Below the pieces are notes generated by a model. The model ran no database searches, was not told the origin of the DNA, and worked only from the letters and a program-made list of their open reading frames with translations. Made by a program: the position numbers and the translations under genes. A stretch of DNA of 64,000 bases from LMUY01 sp965199005 (GTDB lineage: Bacteria > Pseudomonadota > Alphaproteobacteria > Acetobacterales > Acetobacteraceae), in contig CBDAQK010000001.1 of assembly GCA_965199005.1 (NCBI GenBank), positions 2,542,001 to 2,606,000 on the forward strand, given 5' to 3'. Shown piece by piece: positions 35,125-43,956 of the stretch. Within the stretch, counting starts at the first letter, position 1. Each line of letters begins with the position of its first letter.

Positions 35125-36062
35125 GCCGCCGCGCGGCCTAGCCGCCGCCGGGGGTCCAGCGCCACGCAGGCGACGTCCAGCAGGATACCGACGGCTCCGT
35201 AGACCAGTCCGAAGAGCAATGCCGCCCCTTGGACCACGGGGATGTCGCGCGCCACCAGCGCGCTGACCAGCAGGTCGCCCAGGCCCGGGATGTTGAACAG
35301 CGTCTCGACGACGACGAAGCCTTCCAGCACGGCCACCAGGCGCAACCCGGCGGCGACCGTGACAGGGATTGCGGCGTTCCTCACGCCGTGGCGCAGTCCA
35401 GACCGGGCGGCCGAGAGACCCTTCAGGCGTCCGAAGGTCACCGGGAAGGCTGCCCAGGCATCGGCCACCGCATGGCGGACGATGAGGCTCATCGGGGCGG
35501 CGAAGCCCAGCGCCAGTGTCACGACCGGCAGCACCAAGTGCCGCCAGCCGCCAGTTCCGGCGGCAGGCAGCAAACCGAGATGGACAACTGCGACCGCCAC
35601 TAGCAACAGGCCGAGCAGGAACGGCGGGATGGCCACGAACAGGGCAGCGCACAGGGCAACGACGCCGTCTGCGGTTCCGCCCGGCCGCAGCCCGGCCGCC
35701 AAGCCCAGCGGTAGCGCGAGCAGCAGGCCCACCAGCACCGCGAGCAACCCGATCCTGAGCGTGACCGCGGCCCGCGTGGCAAGCTCCTCCGCCACCGGGC
35801 GGCGGCTGATCAGAGACTCCCCCAAGTCAAGGCGGCCCAGGCGCGCGAGCCAAGCGCCGAATTGGACGGCCACCGGCCTGTCGAACCCGCCGTCCTGGCG
35901 GGCGCGTTCGATCCCTGAATCTCCGGCGGACTCGCCTTGCCTGGCGACCGCCACCTGGACAGCCGCATCGCCGGGTAGGGCGTGCTGGGCAGCGAAGCAG
36001 AGCACTACCACCAACAGCATCATGGCGGCGACCTGTGCCAGACGACCCGCCACCGCGATCAC
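35121..36062 (-). CDS. ABC importer permease, DppB/NikB family, 313 aa
   Basis: Six membrane helices and the DppB pattern are visible: an N-terminal helix (VAAMMLLVVVLCFAAQHALP), a periplasmic loop with FDRPVAVQFGAWLARLGRLD, the conserved LGESLISRRPV, and an EAA-like loop near LSAARSGLRHGVRNAAIPVT. The C-terminal part VETLFNIPGLGDLLVSALVA is diagnostic for the family. The start overlaps the stop of the binding-protein gene by four bases, and the stop overlaps the next permease, so the operon is tightly coupled. Confidence 0.9.
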   Translation of the reverse strand: MIAVAGRLAQVAAMMLLVVVLCFAAQHALPGDAAVQVAVARQGESAGDSGIERARQDGGFDRPVAVQFGAWLARLGRLDLGESLISRRPVAEELATRAAVTLRIGLLAVLVGLLLALPLGLAAGLRPGGTADGVVALCAALFVAIPPFLLGLLLVAVAVVHLGLLPAAGTGGWRHLVLPVVTLALGFAAPMSLIVRHAVADAWAAFPVTFGRLKGLSAARSGLRHGVRNAAIPVTVAAGLRLVAVLEGFVVVETLFNIPGLGDLLVSALVARDIPVVQGAALLFGLVYGAVGILLDVACVALDPRRRLGRAAA

Positions 36063-37573
36063 TCCGCCCAGCTCATGCGCTCGATCAAGTAGCGGGTTTC
36101 GAAAGGGTCGACCGTGACGCCCTTGACCCGGCTGGAGACGGCCACAGTGTGCTCGAACCAGCTGACGGTGACGATGGGAAGCTTGGCTTGGAGGATCGCC
36201 GCGATATCACGCCGGAGGTCCGCCTGCCGGGCGGGGTCGAAGCTGGCGACGTACTCCGCGACATCCTTGTTCAGGGCGTCATCATGCCATCCGTCGCTGG
36301 CCCAGGTCGAAGTCGGCAGCGTGAAATCGGGGATGGCGGTGCCGATTGGGTCCGGCACGTTGACGTAGGTGCGGGCCAGGAAGGCCACCTGCAAGCTGCC
36401 GTCGCGGTGCGCTTGCGGAATGGCGGCGGTCGGCCCGACCTTGACCTGCATGTCGATCCCGGCGTCCCGCAGCTGCGACTGGATGGCCGCCGCCATCGGG
36501 GCCAGTTCGGGACGGTTGCCCGGCACCAGCGCTGTGAACCGGAACGGCTTGCCGTCTTTCCGGAGGATCCCGCCCTCTCCGGGCATCCAGCCAGCCTCCG
36601 CCAGCAACGCCTTCGCTTTCGGCAGGTCTCGGGCGATCGGCGGCAGCGACGGGTCGTACCATCCGGCCAGCACCGGGGGGAACAGCTGGGTCGCCGCGCT
36701 TGACGGGTGGCGCAGCAATGCCGCGGCGATGCCCGCACGGTCGATGGCGACGCTGATCGCGCGCCGCGCCCGTTCGTCGGCGAACATCGGCAGCGCCGTG
36801 TTGAATGCCAGCATGCGCACGCGCGGGATTGTCAGGCTCTCCACGTGGGCGAGGGATCCTGCGTTGATCCGCGCGACCGCCACCGGGGCCAAGGTGAAAG
36901 CCAAATCGGCTTCGCCGCTCTCGACCATGGCTGCCCGTGTCTCTCCCTGGACGACCGCGTCGTAGCGCACGCGGGCGATGGACGGCTTCAGCCGGGCGGA
37001 GGGCGCCGCCTCCAATACCAGGACGCGGTCCCCCTCTTGGCGGATGACGCGGTAAGGCCCCGTGCCGAACCAGGCGACGGTCCTGCCGTCCGGGCCGTAG
37101 GACGCCGGAGCCAGGATGATGCATCCCCAGTCGGTCAGGAACGACGGCAGGGGCGAGAAGGGCGTCCGGGTCGCGATTACGAGCGAGTCGCCGTCCGCCT
37201 CCACCGAAGCAATCGGGACCGTCTTCAAGGACTCGGCTCCAGGGAGTCCGCGCTCGAAGCTCGCCTTCACGGCCGCCGCCGTGACCGGAGTGCCGTCGTG
37301 GAAGCGCAGCCCCGGCGCGATGTGGAACCGCCAAGTGAGCTTGTCGGCCGACACCGCCCAGCCATCGGCTATGCCGCCCGCGACGCGGCCGTCGGGTTCG
37401 ACCTGGGTCAGGGTTTCGGCAATCCCCATCCGGGCGGCGATGTAGCCGGTGTCGGACGGCTCCAGGGACGTGACCTCCCAGGGGGACACGACGCGGAGGA
37501 CCCGCTCCTCCGCCCGGACGGGCGCGACCAGGCCGGAGAAGGCGGCGGCAAACAGCAGGTGGCGGCGGAACAT
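36059..37573 (-). CDS. ABC importer substrate-binding protein, family 5, 504 aa
   Basis: From the ATG at 37573 the protein has a Sec signal peptide (MFRRHLLFAAAFSGLVAPVR, cleavage after RAE-like sequence). The SBP family 5 core follows: SLEPSDTGYIAARMGIAETL, LRFHDGTPVTAAAVKASFER and FNTALPMFADERARRAISVA. Family 5 binds peptides, nickel-histidine or metallophore complexes. Because a Zur box lies 52 bases upstream and the operon sits in a zinc island, I infer that it captures a zinc chelate (opine metallophore or peptide). No metallophore synthesis gene is in the window. Confidence 0.88.
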   Translation of the reverse strand: MFRRHLLFAAAFSGLVAPVRAEERVLRVVSPWEVTSLEPSDTGYIAARMGIAETLTQVEPDGRVAGGIADGWAVSADKLTWRFHIAPGLRFHDGTPVTAAAVKASFERGLPGAESLKTVPIASVEADGDSLVIATRTPFSPLPSFLTDWGCIILAPASYGPDGRTVAWFGTGPYRVIRQEGDRVLVLEAAPSARLKPSIARVRYDAVVQGETRAAMVESGEADLAFTLAPVAVARINAGSLAHVESLTIPRVRMLAFNTALPMFADERARRAISVAIDRAGIAAALLRHPSSAATQLFPPVLAGWYDPSLPPIARDLPKAKALLAEAGWMPGEGGILRKDGKPFRFTALVPGNRPELAPMAAAIQSQLRDAGIDMQVKVGPTAAIPQAHRDGSLQVAFLARTYVNVPDPIGTAIPDFTLPTSTWASDGWHDDALNKDVAEYVASFDPARQADLRRDIAAILQAKLPIVTVSWFEHTVAVSSRVKGVTVDPFETRYLIERMSWAE

Positions 37574-37624
37574 CGGCGACTCCGGACGGGCAGACACAGT
37601 TGACAACCCCGAGGGTGGCAGGAA

Positions 37625-37639
37625 TGATACAATATATCA
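37625..37639. promoter_or_regulatory. Zur box between the ABC operon and the nitroreductase operon
   Basis: TGATA-CAATA-TATCA has perfect arms with a 5-base spacer in the 81-base divergent gap, so one site could control both operons. Confidence 0.72.
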
Positions 37640-37654
37640 ACTGGTGGTTTTGAG

Positions 37655-38278
37655 ATGCCCATGGACGGCTCTTCGGCTCATCCACTCTCCGGCGGCGGGC
37701 AAGCACCGGCCTTGCGGAGCCTGCATGCCCGCCGCTCGGTGTCCACGAAGATAATGGGCGCGCCGGGGCCGTCGGGCGCAGATCTCAAGCTGATGGTGGC
37801 CGCGTCCGTTCGGGCGCCGGACAATGGCGAGCTGCGGCCGAGGCGGTTCGTGTGCATCGAAGGAGAAGCGCGCGCCAGTCTCGGCGAGGTGTTCGCAGCT
37901 GCTTGCGGCAGGCGAAATCCCGGCGCGTCCGGCGACCAGCTGGCGCGCGAATGGGGCAAGCCGATGCGGGTGCCCATGGTTGTCACCGTCGCGGCGGCGA
38001 TCCGGGACGGCCATCCATTCGTCCGCGTCGTCGACCAGCTTGCGGCCGAGGCGGCCGCGATGAACCTGCTCAACGCGGCGCATTGCCTGGGTTACGGCCC
38101 CATCTGGCTGACCGGCGAGAGCTGCCACGACCCGTCGGTGAAGGCGGCGATCCGGTTGGCTCCGGAGGACTTCGTGGCGGGCTGGATCTATCTCGGCACG
38201 GTCGTGGCCGAACCGCCTTGCCGGGCGCGCGCCGAGACGTCCGAAGTTCTGCGCCGATGGCACGGCGGCCCGGCATGA
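37655..38278 (+). CDS. Nitroreductase-family protein, 207 aa
   Basis: The fold is recognisable from the FMN-binding N-terminus (LHARRSVSTKIMGAPGPSGA, DLKLMVAASVRAPDNGELRP, RRFVCIEG) and the segment AAMNLLNAAHCLGYGPIWLT, followed by LAPEDFVAGWIYLGTV. Such proteins reduce substrates with NAD(P)H and FMN. It is the first gene after the Zur box and overlaps the DUF1826 start (ATGA at 38275-38278), so it belongs to the zinc response. Its substrate is unknown. It could be a zinc-independent replacement for a zinc enzyme or help release metal from a chelate. Confidence 0.82.
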   Translation: MPMDGSSAHPLSGGGQAPALRSLHARRSVSTKIMGAPGPSGADLKLMVAASVRAPDNGELRPRRFVCIEGEARASLGEVFAAACGRRNPGASGDQLAREWGKPMRVPMVVTVAAAIRDGHPFVRVVDQLAAEAAAMNLLNAAHCLGYGPIWLTGESCHDPSVKAAIRLAPEDFVAGWIYLGTVVAEPPCRARAETSEVLRRWHGGPA

Positions 38279-38871
38279 ACGTTCAATCCAGTTTTCCGGC
38301 CGCGCCTGCTTCACAAGGGACCGTGCAATGCCTGTCTCCGGCAGTGCTGCGGCGCGCGGCAGGTCCCGCGGTTGGCCTGGCCTTGTGGCATCGGTCGCCC
38401 AGGCCATCATTACAGCGTTCAACGAGCGCCCTGCTGGCGATGCGAGCTTTCAGCCAAGTCGCCCAAGGAACGCCCGCCGCTGCCGTCCGGCCCTTGCTGC
38501 GCGAGCTACCCTTCGCGGCGCGTCCCCTCGGCAGCGACATCGGCATGCTGGCCAGTTTGTTCGCCGAGGTGACCGGCGAGGCCGATGTCCGGCTACGGCT
38601 GGAGCATGTCGACGATGACGCCTGCCGTTGCCATCACGTTGACGCCGTGCGGCTGCGCCTGCTCTGCACCTATGCCGGGCCGGGCACCGAGTGGCTGGAC
38701 GCGGACGGCCGGACCCATTGGATGTCCATGATGCACGTCGGCGTCTTCAAGGGAACGCGCTTTCCGGATGCCGCACCCCGCGTTCTCCATCGCTCGCCGC
38801 CCGTGTCGCACCTGCCTCCCGGGAAGCGGTCCCGGATCCTTCTCTGCATCGACCAGCCCGGAGTTTTCTGA
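38275..38871 (+). CDS. DUF1826 protein, second copy, 198 aa
   Basis: The ATG at 38275 overlaps the nitroreductase stop. The DUF1826 core is complete: DIGMLASLFAEVTGEADVRL, LLCTYAGPGTEWLDADGRTH, HVGVFKGTRFPD and LHRSPPVSHLPPGKRSRILL. It differs clearly from the copy at 28589 (roughly half the residues shared by eye). Its stop overlaps the next ATG (TGATG), so it is translated together with the second COG0523 gene, the typical DUF1826-COG0523 pair. Confidence 0.88.
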   Translation: MNVQSSFPAAPASQGTVQCLSPAVLRRAAGPAVGLALWHRSPRPSLQRSTSALLAMRAFSQVAQGTPAAAVRPLLRELPFAARPLGSDIGMLASLFAEVTGEADVRLRLEHVDDDACRCHHVDAVRLRLLCTYAGPGTEWLDADGRTHWMSMMHVGVFKGTRFPDAAPRVLHRSPPVSHLPPGKRSRILLCIDQPGVF

Positions 38872-40081
38872 TGCCGCTCGACGACATGGACCGCCACCTG
38901 CCCGTCACCGTGCTCTCGGGCTTTCTGGGCGCAGGGAAGACAACCCTGCTCAACCACGTGCTCGCGAACCGCGAAGGCAATCGGGTCGCCGTCATCGTTA
39001 ACGACACAAGCGAGGTGAACATCGATGCGGCCCTGGTGGGAGGCGCCGGAGGGCTGTCGCGCACCGAGGAGAAGCTGGTCGAGATGACCAACGGGTGCAT
39101 CTGCTGCACCCTGCGCGAGGATCTCATGGTGGAGGTGACGAAGCTCGCCCGCGAAGGGCGGTTCGACGCCCTGCTGATCGAGAGCACCGGGTGAGCGAGC
39201 CTATGCCGGTGGCGGCCACCTTCGACTTCCGCGCCGAGGACGGCACCAGCCTCGGTGATGTCGCCAGGCTCGACACCATGGTGACCGTCGTCGACGCGCG
39301 CGCCTTCCTCAGGGATTACGGCAGCGTCGATACGCTTGTGGCCCGGGAAGAGGCGGCGGGGGAGGGCGACAAGCGCATGCTGGTCGACCTGCTGGTGGAG
39401 CAGGTGGAGTTCGCTGACGTGATCCTGCTCAACAAGGCGGACCTGGTGACGCCGGAGGAGCTGGGCAGGCTTGGTGCCATACTGGCCACCATGAACCCGC
39501 GGGCGCAGATCTGCACCACGGCGTATGGCCGGGTCCCCTTGTCCGAAGTGCTGAGCACCGGGCTGTTCGACATGGCCCACGCGCAGCAGTCCGCAGGCTG
39601 GGCGCAGGCGCTGTCTGGCGGCCACATTCCGGAAAGCGAGGAGTTCGGGATCACGAACTTCGTGTGGCGGGCACGCCGTCCGGTGCACCCGGTTCGGTGG
39701 AAGTCTCTGGTCGAAAGCGACCTGCCTGGGGTGATCCGCGCGAAGGGGTTCTTTTGGCTCGCGACGCGCATGGCCTGGGTAGGCTCGTGGCAATTCGCCG
39801 GGTCGGTGGGACGGCACGAGGCGGCAGGGTTCTGGTTCTCGTCCGTGCCGCAGGACCGTTGGCCTGCCGACCCGGCCTGGCGGGAGAGCGTGCTCAAGCT
39901 GTCCGATGGGGAGTTCGGCGACCGCCGCCAGGAGATCGTGTTCATCGGCGCCGGGATGGAAGAGGCTGCACTGCGGCAGCGGCTCGAGGGCTGCCTGCTG
40001 ACGGATGCGGAGATGAAGGGCGGCCCTGCAGCTTGGTCAACGCTGGCCGACCCGTTCCCGTCCTGGGGGGCGGCATCCTGA
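38871..40081 (+). pseudogene. Second COG0523 G3E GTPase, 1-base frameshift
   Basis: The ATG at 38871 opens a COG0523 protein with Walker A GFLGAGKTTLLN, TNGCICCTLREDLMVEVTKL and IESTG. A TGA follows immediately. If one G is added to the GGG at 39189-39191, the frame continues VSEPMPVAATF, NKADLVTPEEL, FGITNFVWRARRPVHP and FWLATRMAWVGSWQFAGSV to 40081. This gives about 403 residues, the length of the long COG0523 subgroup (YciC-like). All other motifs are intact, so the shift is recent or a sequencing error. It closes the Zur-controlled nitroreductase-DUF1826-COG0523 operon. Confidence 0.85.
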
Positions 40082-40479
40082 ACGACATAACGATCCGGCC
40101 GGAAATCTGGCGGCGCTTTGACGGCGACGAATGGGCGGCGTTCGACGCGCTGCCGCCCCGAGTGCGCGCGCGGCTTCAGGAGCACGCTTACGATGCATGG
40201 TCCGTAAACGCGCTGATGCTCTGGAAGTCGTTCCGGAGGAAGCATGCGTCTTCGGCCCGGGGAGAGATCACCCTGCTACGCTACATCGAGCAGTGCGAGG
40301 CGCTCGAGCGCCAGGGCTACGACGCCAAGCACCGGAAGGAACACGGCACGCCGCTGCCGCACGTTGCGGCCGCAGCGACGGTGATGCGATATGCGGCGGC
40401 ATCTGGGCGCGCCGCGATCCCATGCCATTTAGCTTCGACGACGCCGTGCGGAGGTACTGCCCCCCGGCGCCGTTGTTGA
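40078..40479 (+). CDS. Small hypothetical protein after COG0523
   Basis: The frame reads NDITIRPEIWRRFDGDEWAA, FDALPPRVRARLQEHAYDAW and LLRYIEQCEALERQGYDAKH, then PLPHVAAAATVMRY. It resembles short alphaproteobacterial proteins with an FDALPPxxRxxL motif (DUF6525-like, by memory). The start is uncertain: a CTG at 40078 follows a run of six G with good spacing and overlaps the COG0523 stop; the next upstream option is a TTG at 40033. After about residue 105 the sequence degrades (SGRAAIPCHLASTTPC) where it meets a gene on the other strand, so the 3' end is probably replaced. Confidence 0.5.
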   Translation: MNDITIRPEIWRRFDGDEWAAFDALPPRVRARLQEHAYDAWSVNALMLWKSFRRKHASSARGEITLLRYIEQCEALERQGYDAKHRKEHGTPLPHVAAAATVMRYAAASGRAAIPCHLASTTPCGGTAPRRRC

Positions 40480-40873
40480 TCATCTTGTTGAAGGTCCGGC
40501 CGAAGTAGCCTTGTGCCTCCTTCTCCTTCGCCACGACCGTCATGTGCTCGCGCATCACCGCGCGGTATTTCCTGGCCAACTGCACCTTGCGGTTTGCCAG
40601 CCAGCCGAACCAGCTTTTTTTCAGCCCGTCCACGCTGCGGTATACTCCGCGGCGCAGCGACTTGAGGTGGCGGATCCGCTTGAGCAGCATCTCCATCTTG
40701 CCCAGCAACTTATCGACCCGCTGCAGGGGACTGGCGCATTGGGCACCGCAGGGGACACCTCGTTTGACGCCAAACCACCCTGGCGGGTACAACCCATAGC
40801 AGCGCCGCATCGTTCGACGGCACTTTGTCGGCTCGGGGCGTGCGTTCACCAGCTTTGGTTTAGTTCTCGCCAT
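40268..40873 (-). CDS. Basic hypothetical protein, C-terminus doubtful
   Basis: The ATG at 40873 opens a Lys/Arg-rich protein (RCYGLYPPGWFGVKRG, LQRVDKLLGKMEMLLKRIRH, KKSWFGWLANRKVQLARKYR, EKEAQGYFGRTFNKMINNGA). The first 150 residues look real and helical. The last 50 are encoded opposite the gene ending COG0523's operon and are low-complexity, so the natural C-terminus has probably been lost at a junction near 40.43 kb. The family is unknown. Confidence 0.45.
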   Translation of the reverse strand: MARTKPKLVNARPEPTKCRRTMRRCYGLYPPGWFGVKRGVPCGAQCASPLQRVDKLLGKMEMLLKRIRHLKSLRRGVYRSVDGLKKSWFGWLANRKVQLARKYRAVMREHMTVVAKEKEAQGYFGRTFNKMINNGAGGQYLRTASSKLNGMGSRRAQMPPHIASPSLRPQRAAAACRVPSGAWRRSPGARAPRTARCSVAG

Positions 40874-41020
40874 TGGTCAAAACTTCTCCACTTGCTGCGT
40901 TGCAAGCTACGAGGCCAAACAACGTTCTCGGGACGTTATTCAGATCTTCCCTTGAACTCTGACGAAGATAGGCAAGGGATATCCAGCTCTCCCAACTCGC
41001 GCCGAACAGAAGGCGGTAAT

Positions 41021-41488
41021 TTAAGCTGCCGCCGCGATGACCAAGTCGGATACCATGGCATCGAGTCGGAGCAGCGTCAGAAGGCGCCCCTCAATCTCGA
41101 CTAGCCCGGCGATGTTGGAGATCCCTGCACCCGCCGCGATCGGCGGCGCTGGCTGCAGCATCTCGTTTGTCAGCGTCAGGATGTCACTCACGCCATCCAC
41201 GAGCAGGCCGACCACCTGGCCGACGGACTCCACCACGATGATGACGTTCTGCTTCGTCGCGGCCGTTGCGGACAGGCCAAGCAGGCTACCCAAATCCACC
41301 ACCGGTAACACTGCGCCGCGCAGGTTTATCACCCCGCGCGACGTCGACGGCGCGTGCGGCAACGGCGTGGCGGACGTCCAACCCCGGATCTCCCGGACCG
41401 CCATGATGTCGATGCAGAAAGACTGCTCGGCGATGTAGAACGAGATCAGTTCGCGGGGCGCGGCCTTGGTGGACGCGGGCTCCCTCAT
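41021..41488 (-). CDS. cheW: Chemotaxis coupling protein CheW
   Basis: The CheW domain fills the 155 residues: ELISFYIAEQSFCIDIMAVR, EIRGWTSATPLPHAPSTSRG, VINLRGAVLPVVDLGSLLGL and VVGLLVDGVSDILTL. NLRG and VVDL are the conserved core. It links chemoreceptors to the CheA kinase. It begins two bases after the stop of the chemoreceptor gene, so receptor and coupler are one operon. No other che genes are in the window, so it must serve a remote CheA. A short acidic/basic N-terminus (MREPASTKAAP) precedes the domain. Confidence 0.93.
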   Translation of the reverse strand: MREPASTKAAPRELISFYIAEQSFCIDIMAVREIRGWTSATPLPHAPSTSRGVINLRGAVLPVVDLGSLLGLSATAATKQNVIIVVESVGQVVGLLVDGVSDILTLTNEMLQPAPPIAAGAGISNIAGLVEIEGRLLTLLRLDAMVSDLVIAAAA

Positions 41489-41490
41489 TT

Positions 41491-43435
41491 TCAGAACTCC
41501 TTCCAGGTGGCGTCGTCCGCCAGGGGCTTGCGCACGCTGTTGCCCGCCACCACCCGCAGGGGCTTACCGGGCGCGGACGCACGGCTTGGTTGCCCGGCTG
41601 AAGCGACCTCCCGGCCGTTCACGGTTTGAAGCGGCCGATCCGTCCCGGTCTTGAAGCGCGTGGTGAGCCGCTCGAGTTCGGCAGTGTCCTGCGCCAGGCT
41701 GTGGCTGGCAGCCGTCGACTGCTCGACCATTGCGGCGTTCTGCTGCGTCACCTGGTCCATCTGATTGACGGCGGTATTCACCTGGGCCAGGCCGCTTGCT
41801 TGTTCCTGCGCACTTGCTGCGATCTCGCTCACTGCACCATTGATTTGGGTAACCTGACCAAGGATGCGGCCGAGAGCCGCGCCTGTCTCCCGCACAAGCG
41901 TCACGCCGCGGCCCACGTGCGCGCTGCTGGTGCCGATCAGCCCCTTGATCTCCTTCGCCGCTTCGGCGCTGCGCTGTGCCAAAGCGCGCACCTCGCTTGC
42001 GACCACGGCGAAGCCGCGTCCAGCATCGCCGGCACGGGCCGCTTCCACGCCGGCATTTAACGCGAGAAGGTTGGTTTGGAATGCGATCTCATCGATCACG
42101 CCAATGATCTGGCCAATTTCCCGCGCCGACTTCTCAATCTCGCTCATTGCGGTCACCGCGTCCTTCACGACGACTTCGCCATGCTCGGCCTCGGTCTTAG
42201 CAGATGCCACGACTGCCTGGGCTGCTGTGGCACCCTCTGCAGTCTTGCGCACGGTCGCCGTGATCTCATCCAACGCTGCGGCAGTCTCCTCCAGGCTGGC
42301 GGCCTGCTGTTCGGTGCGCCGCGACAGGTCGTCAGAGGCCTGGCTGATTTCACCAGTGCCGGAGCGGATGGCGCCGGTGTTGGCGATGATGGTTCCGATG
42401 ACGCCCCGCAATTCGGCAACGGCCGCGTTGAAGTCAGTCCGCAGCCGCTCATACTCGGGTGCGAAGGCCTCGGTCATGTCGCAGGTCAGATCACCGGCCG
42501 CCAACCGCCCTAGGCCATCCGCCAAGCTTTGGACGACGTTGGCCTGCTGATCAGCCACAACCTGGCGCTCCTTTTCGGCTAACGCCCGTTCCCGATCGGC
42601 GGCCCGCCGATCCGTGTCTGCCTGAAGCTCGAGGCGTTTCTTCTCGATTCCGGCCTCCTTGAACACTTGCACGGCGCGGGACATGGTTCCAATTTCCGTC
42701 CTTGCGCTCAGTTCCCGTCACCTCAGACGTGAGTTCGCCCGCTGCCAGCCGCCCCATGAGTGTCGCAAGGCCCACGAGCGGCTTGGACACCCAGGCGCGG
42801 ATGGCGAAGAAGCCACCAACCATGACCAGCGCCAACCCGCTGATGATGATCACATACGTCAGCGTGATGGTCTGCTGGGTCGAGGACGCAAGAGCGTCGC
42901 GCTGGAATTTGACTGCGCCGTCCCGGGTGGTGGTTATCGCCGACAGTTCCGCGGATAGGGGCGGGAACCCCGGGGCACAATCCTTCAAGTACATCGCTTG
43001 CGCTGCGGCCACTTCGGCTGAACCGGTCGCTTTGGCTCCTGCCTCGATCGAGGCAGCGCAGGTGGACCCGACCTGCCGCAAGACGCGCTGTTTGATGTCG
43101 TTGGTGACGTTGGCCGAGGATGGCTCTACCTGCCCCGCGAGATCCATGTATTTGATGAACAGATCGCGGGCTTCCTCAAACTGCGCTTTAGCAGCCTTAT
43201 TGCCTGCCTCCGTAGTGGAGAGTTCCAATTCGCCGAGCGCCGCCCGCATTGCGCGGACGTTGCTCGTGGCGCGGGCGGTCGCGAGCGCCACCGTACTTTC
43301 TTTCGAGATGGCGCTGCTGTAGCCGCGATCAATCTCGCCCATTTTGTTGGTTGAAAAAAAAGCAGAGCCCACTGCAAAGATGCCGAACATGGCTATCACA
43401 AGCAAAAACTTACTGATTACGGAAATGTTCTTCAC
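41491..43435 (-). pseudogene. Methyl-accepting chemotaxis protein, 1-base frameshift
   Basis: The ATG at 43435 starts a receptor with TM1 (VISKFLLVIAMFGIFAVGSA), a four-helix-bundle type sensing domain of about 160 residues with two Cys, TM2 (YVIIISGLALVMVGGFFAIR) and a HAMP start (PLVGLATLMGRLAAGELTSE). At 42696-42697 one extra C (plus strand) shifts the frame. The sequence resumes MSRAVQVFKEAGIEKKRLEL with a second HAMP and the signalling hairpin EIAFQTNLLALNAGVEAARA, GDAGRGFAVVASEVRALAQR. Without the shift it is a normal receptor of about 647 residues. As written, receptor and signalling halves are separated. Confidence 0.85.
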
Positions 43436-43632
43436 GATAGAAATCCGATGTCGCTGTGTGCATTCAAAGTCTCACCACGAAGTTAATGTAGGCTTTACAC
43501 GGTCAGGCTACCTGATAGTCCTCACGACCGCTCAAGAAGCAATTCCCCCTCAGAAGTGGCCGATCCGACGGCTGGCCGTCAGCCGCGGAGTGTCGTCGCT
43601 CCGCGATTTGTACTTTAGCAGGCTGCGGATAT

Positions 43633-43956
43633 TCACCAGCGCCGGGCGGTGAATGGCATGTCGTCACCGTTGTGGAATCGGAATTCGCCTTGGAGTGTGC
43701 CGTCTTCCTCAATTTCGGCATCGCCGTCACCGCTGACGCCGGTGCCTTCGTCGCTGCCGTGGAAGTTGAACTGCGCACCGGCTTGGCCAAACCAGCAATC
43801 CAGGCTGAGGTGCATGACGCCGAACTCGGCCTGTCCTCCGTTTTGATCGAATTGGATGTATCCAGGGGCGACCATATCGACGTAGCCGGCGTCCCATCCC
43901 TCGATCTCGGTGATCCGCCAACGGCCAAGGACTTCGGGCGGACCGGCCTTGGTCAT
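43633..43956 (-). CDS. Small acidic hypothetical protein inside the IS5 element, 107 aa
   Basis: The ATG at 43956 overlaps the restored stop of the transposase gene (ATGA), and its own stop lies inside the terminal inverted repeat, so the gene appears to be IS cargo. The product (EVLGRWRITEIEGWDAGYVD, GYIQFDQNGGQAEFGVMHLS, ARRW end) is a beta-rich acidic protein of a type that I have met as stand-alone hypothetical proteins. No catalytic motif is evident. It looks intact although the transposase is not. The role is unknown. Confidence 0.65.
   Translation of the reverse strand: MTKAGPPEVLGRWRITEIEGWDAGYVDMVAPGYIQFDQNGGQAEFGVMHLSLDCWFGQAGAQFNFHGSDEGTGVSGDGDAEIEEDGTLQGEFRFHNGDDMPFTARRW

Noticed and set aside
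36282..37706. 474-codon minus-strand frame within the binding-protein gene
   Set aside because: It lies in a different frame of a well supported family-5 binding protein and is low-complexity Arg/Gly/Pro sequence.
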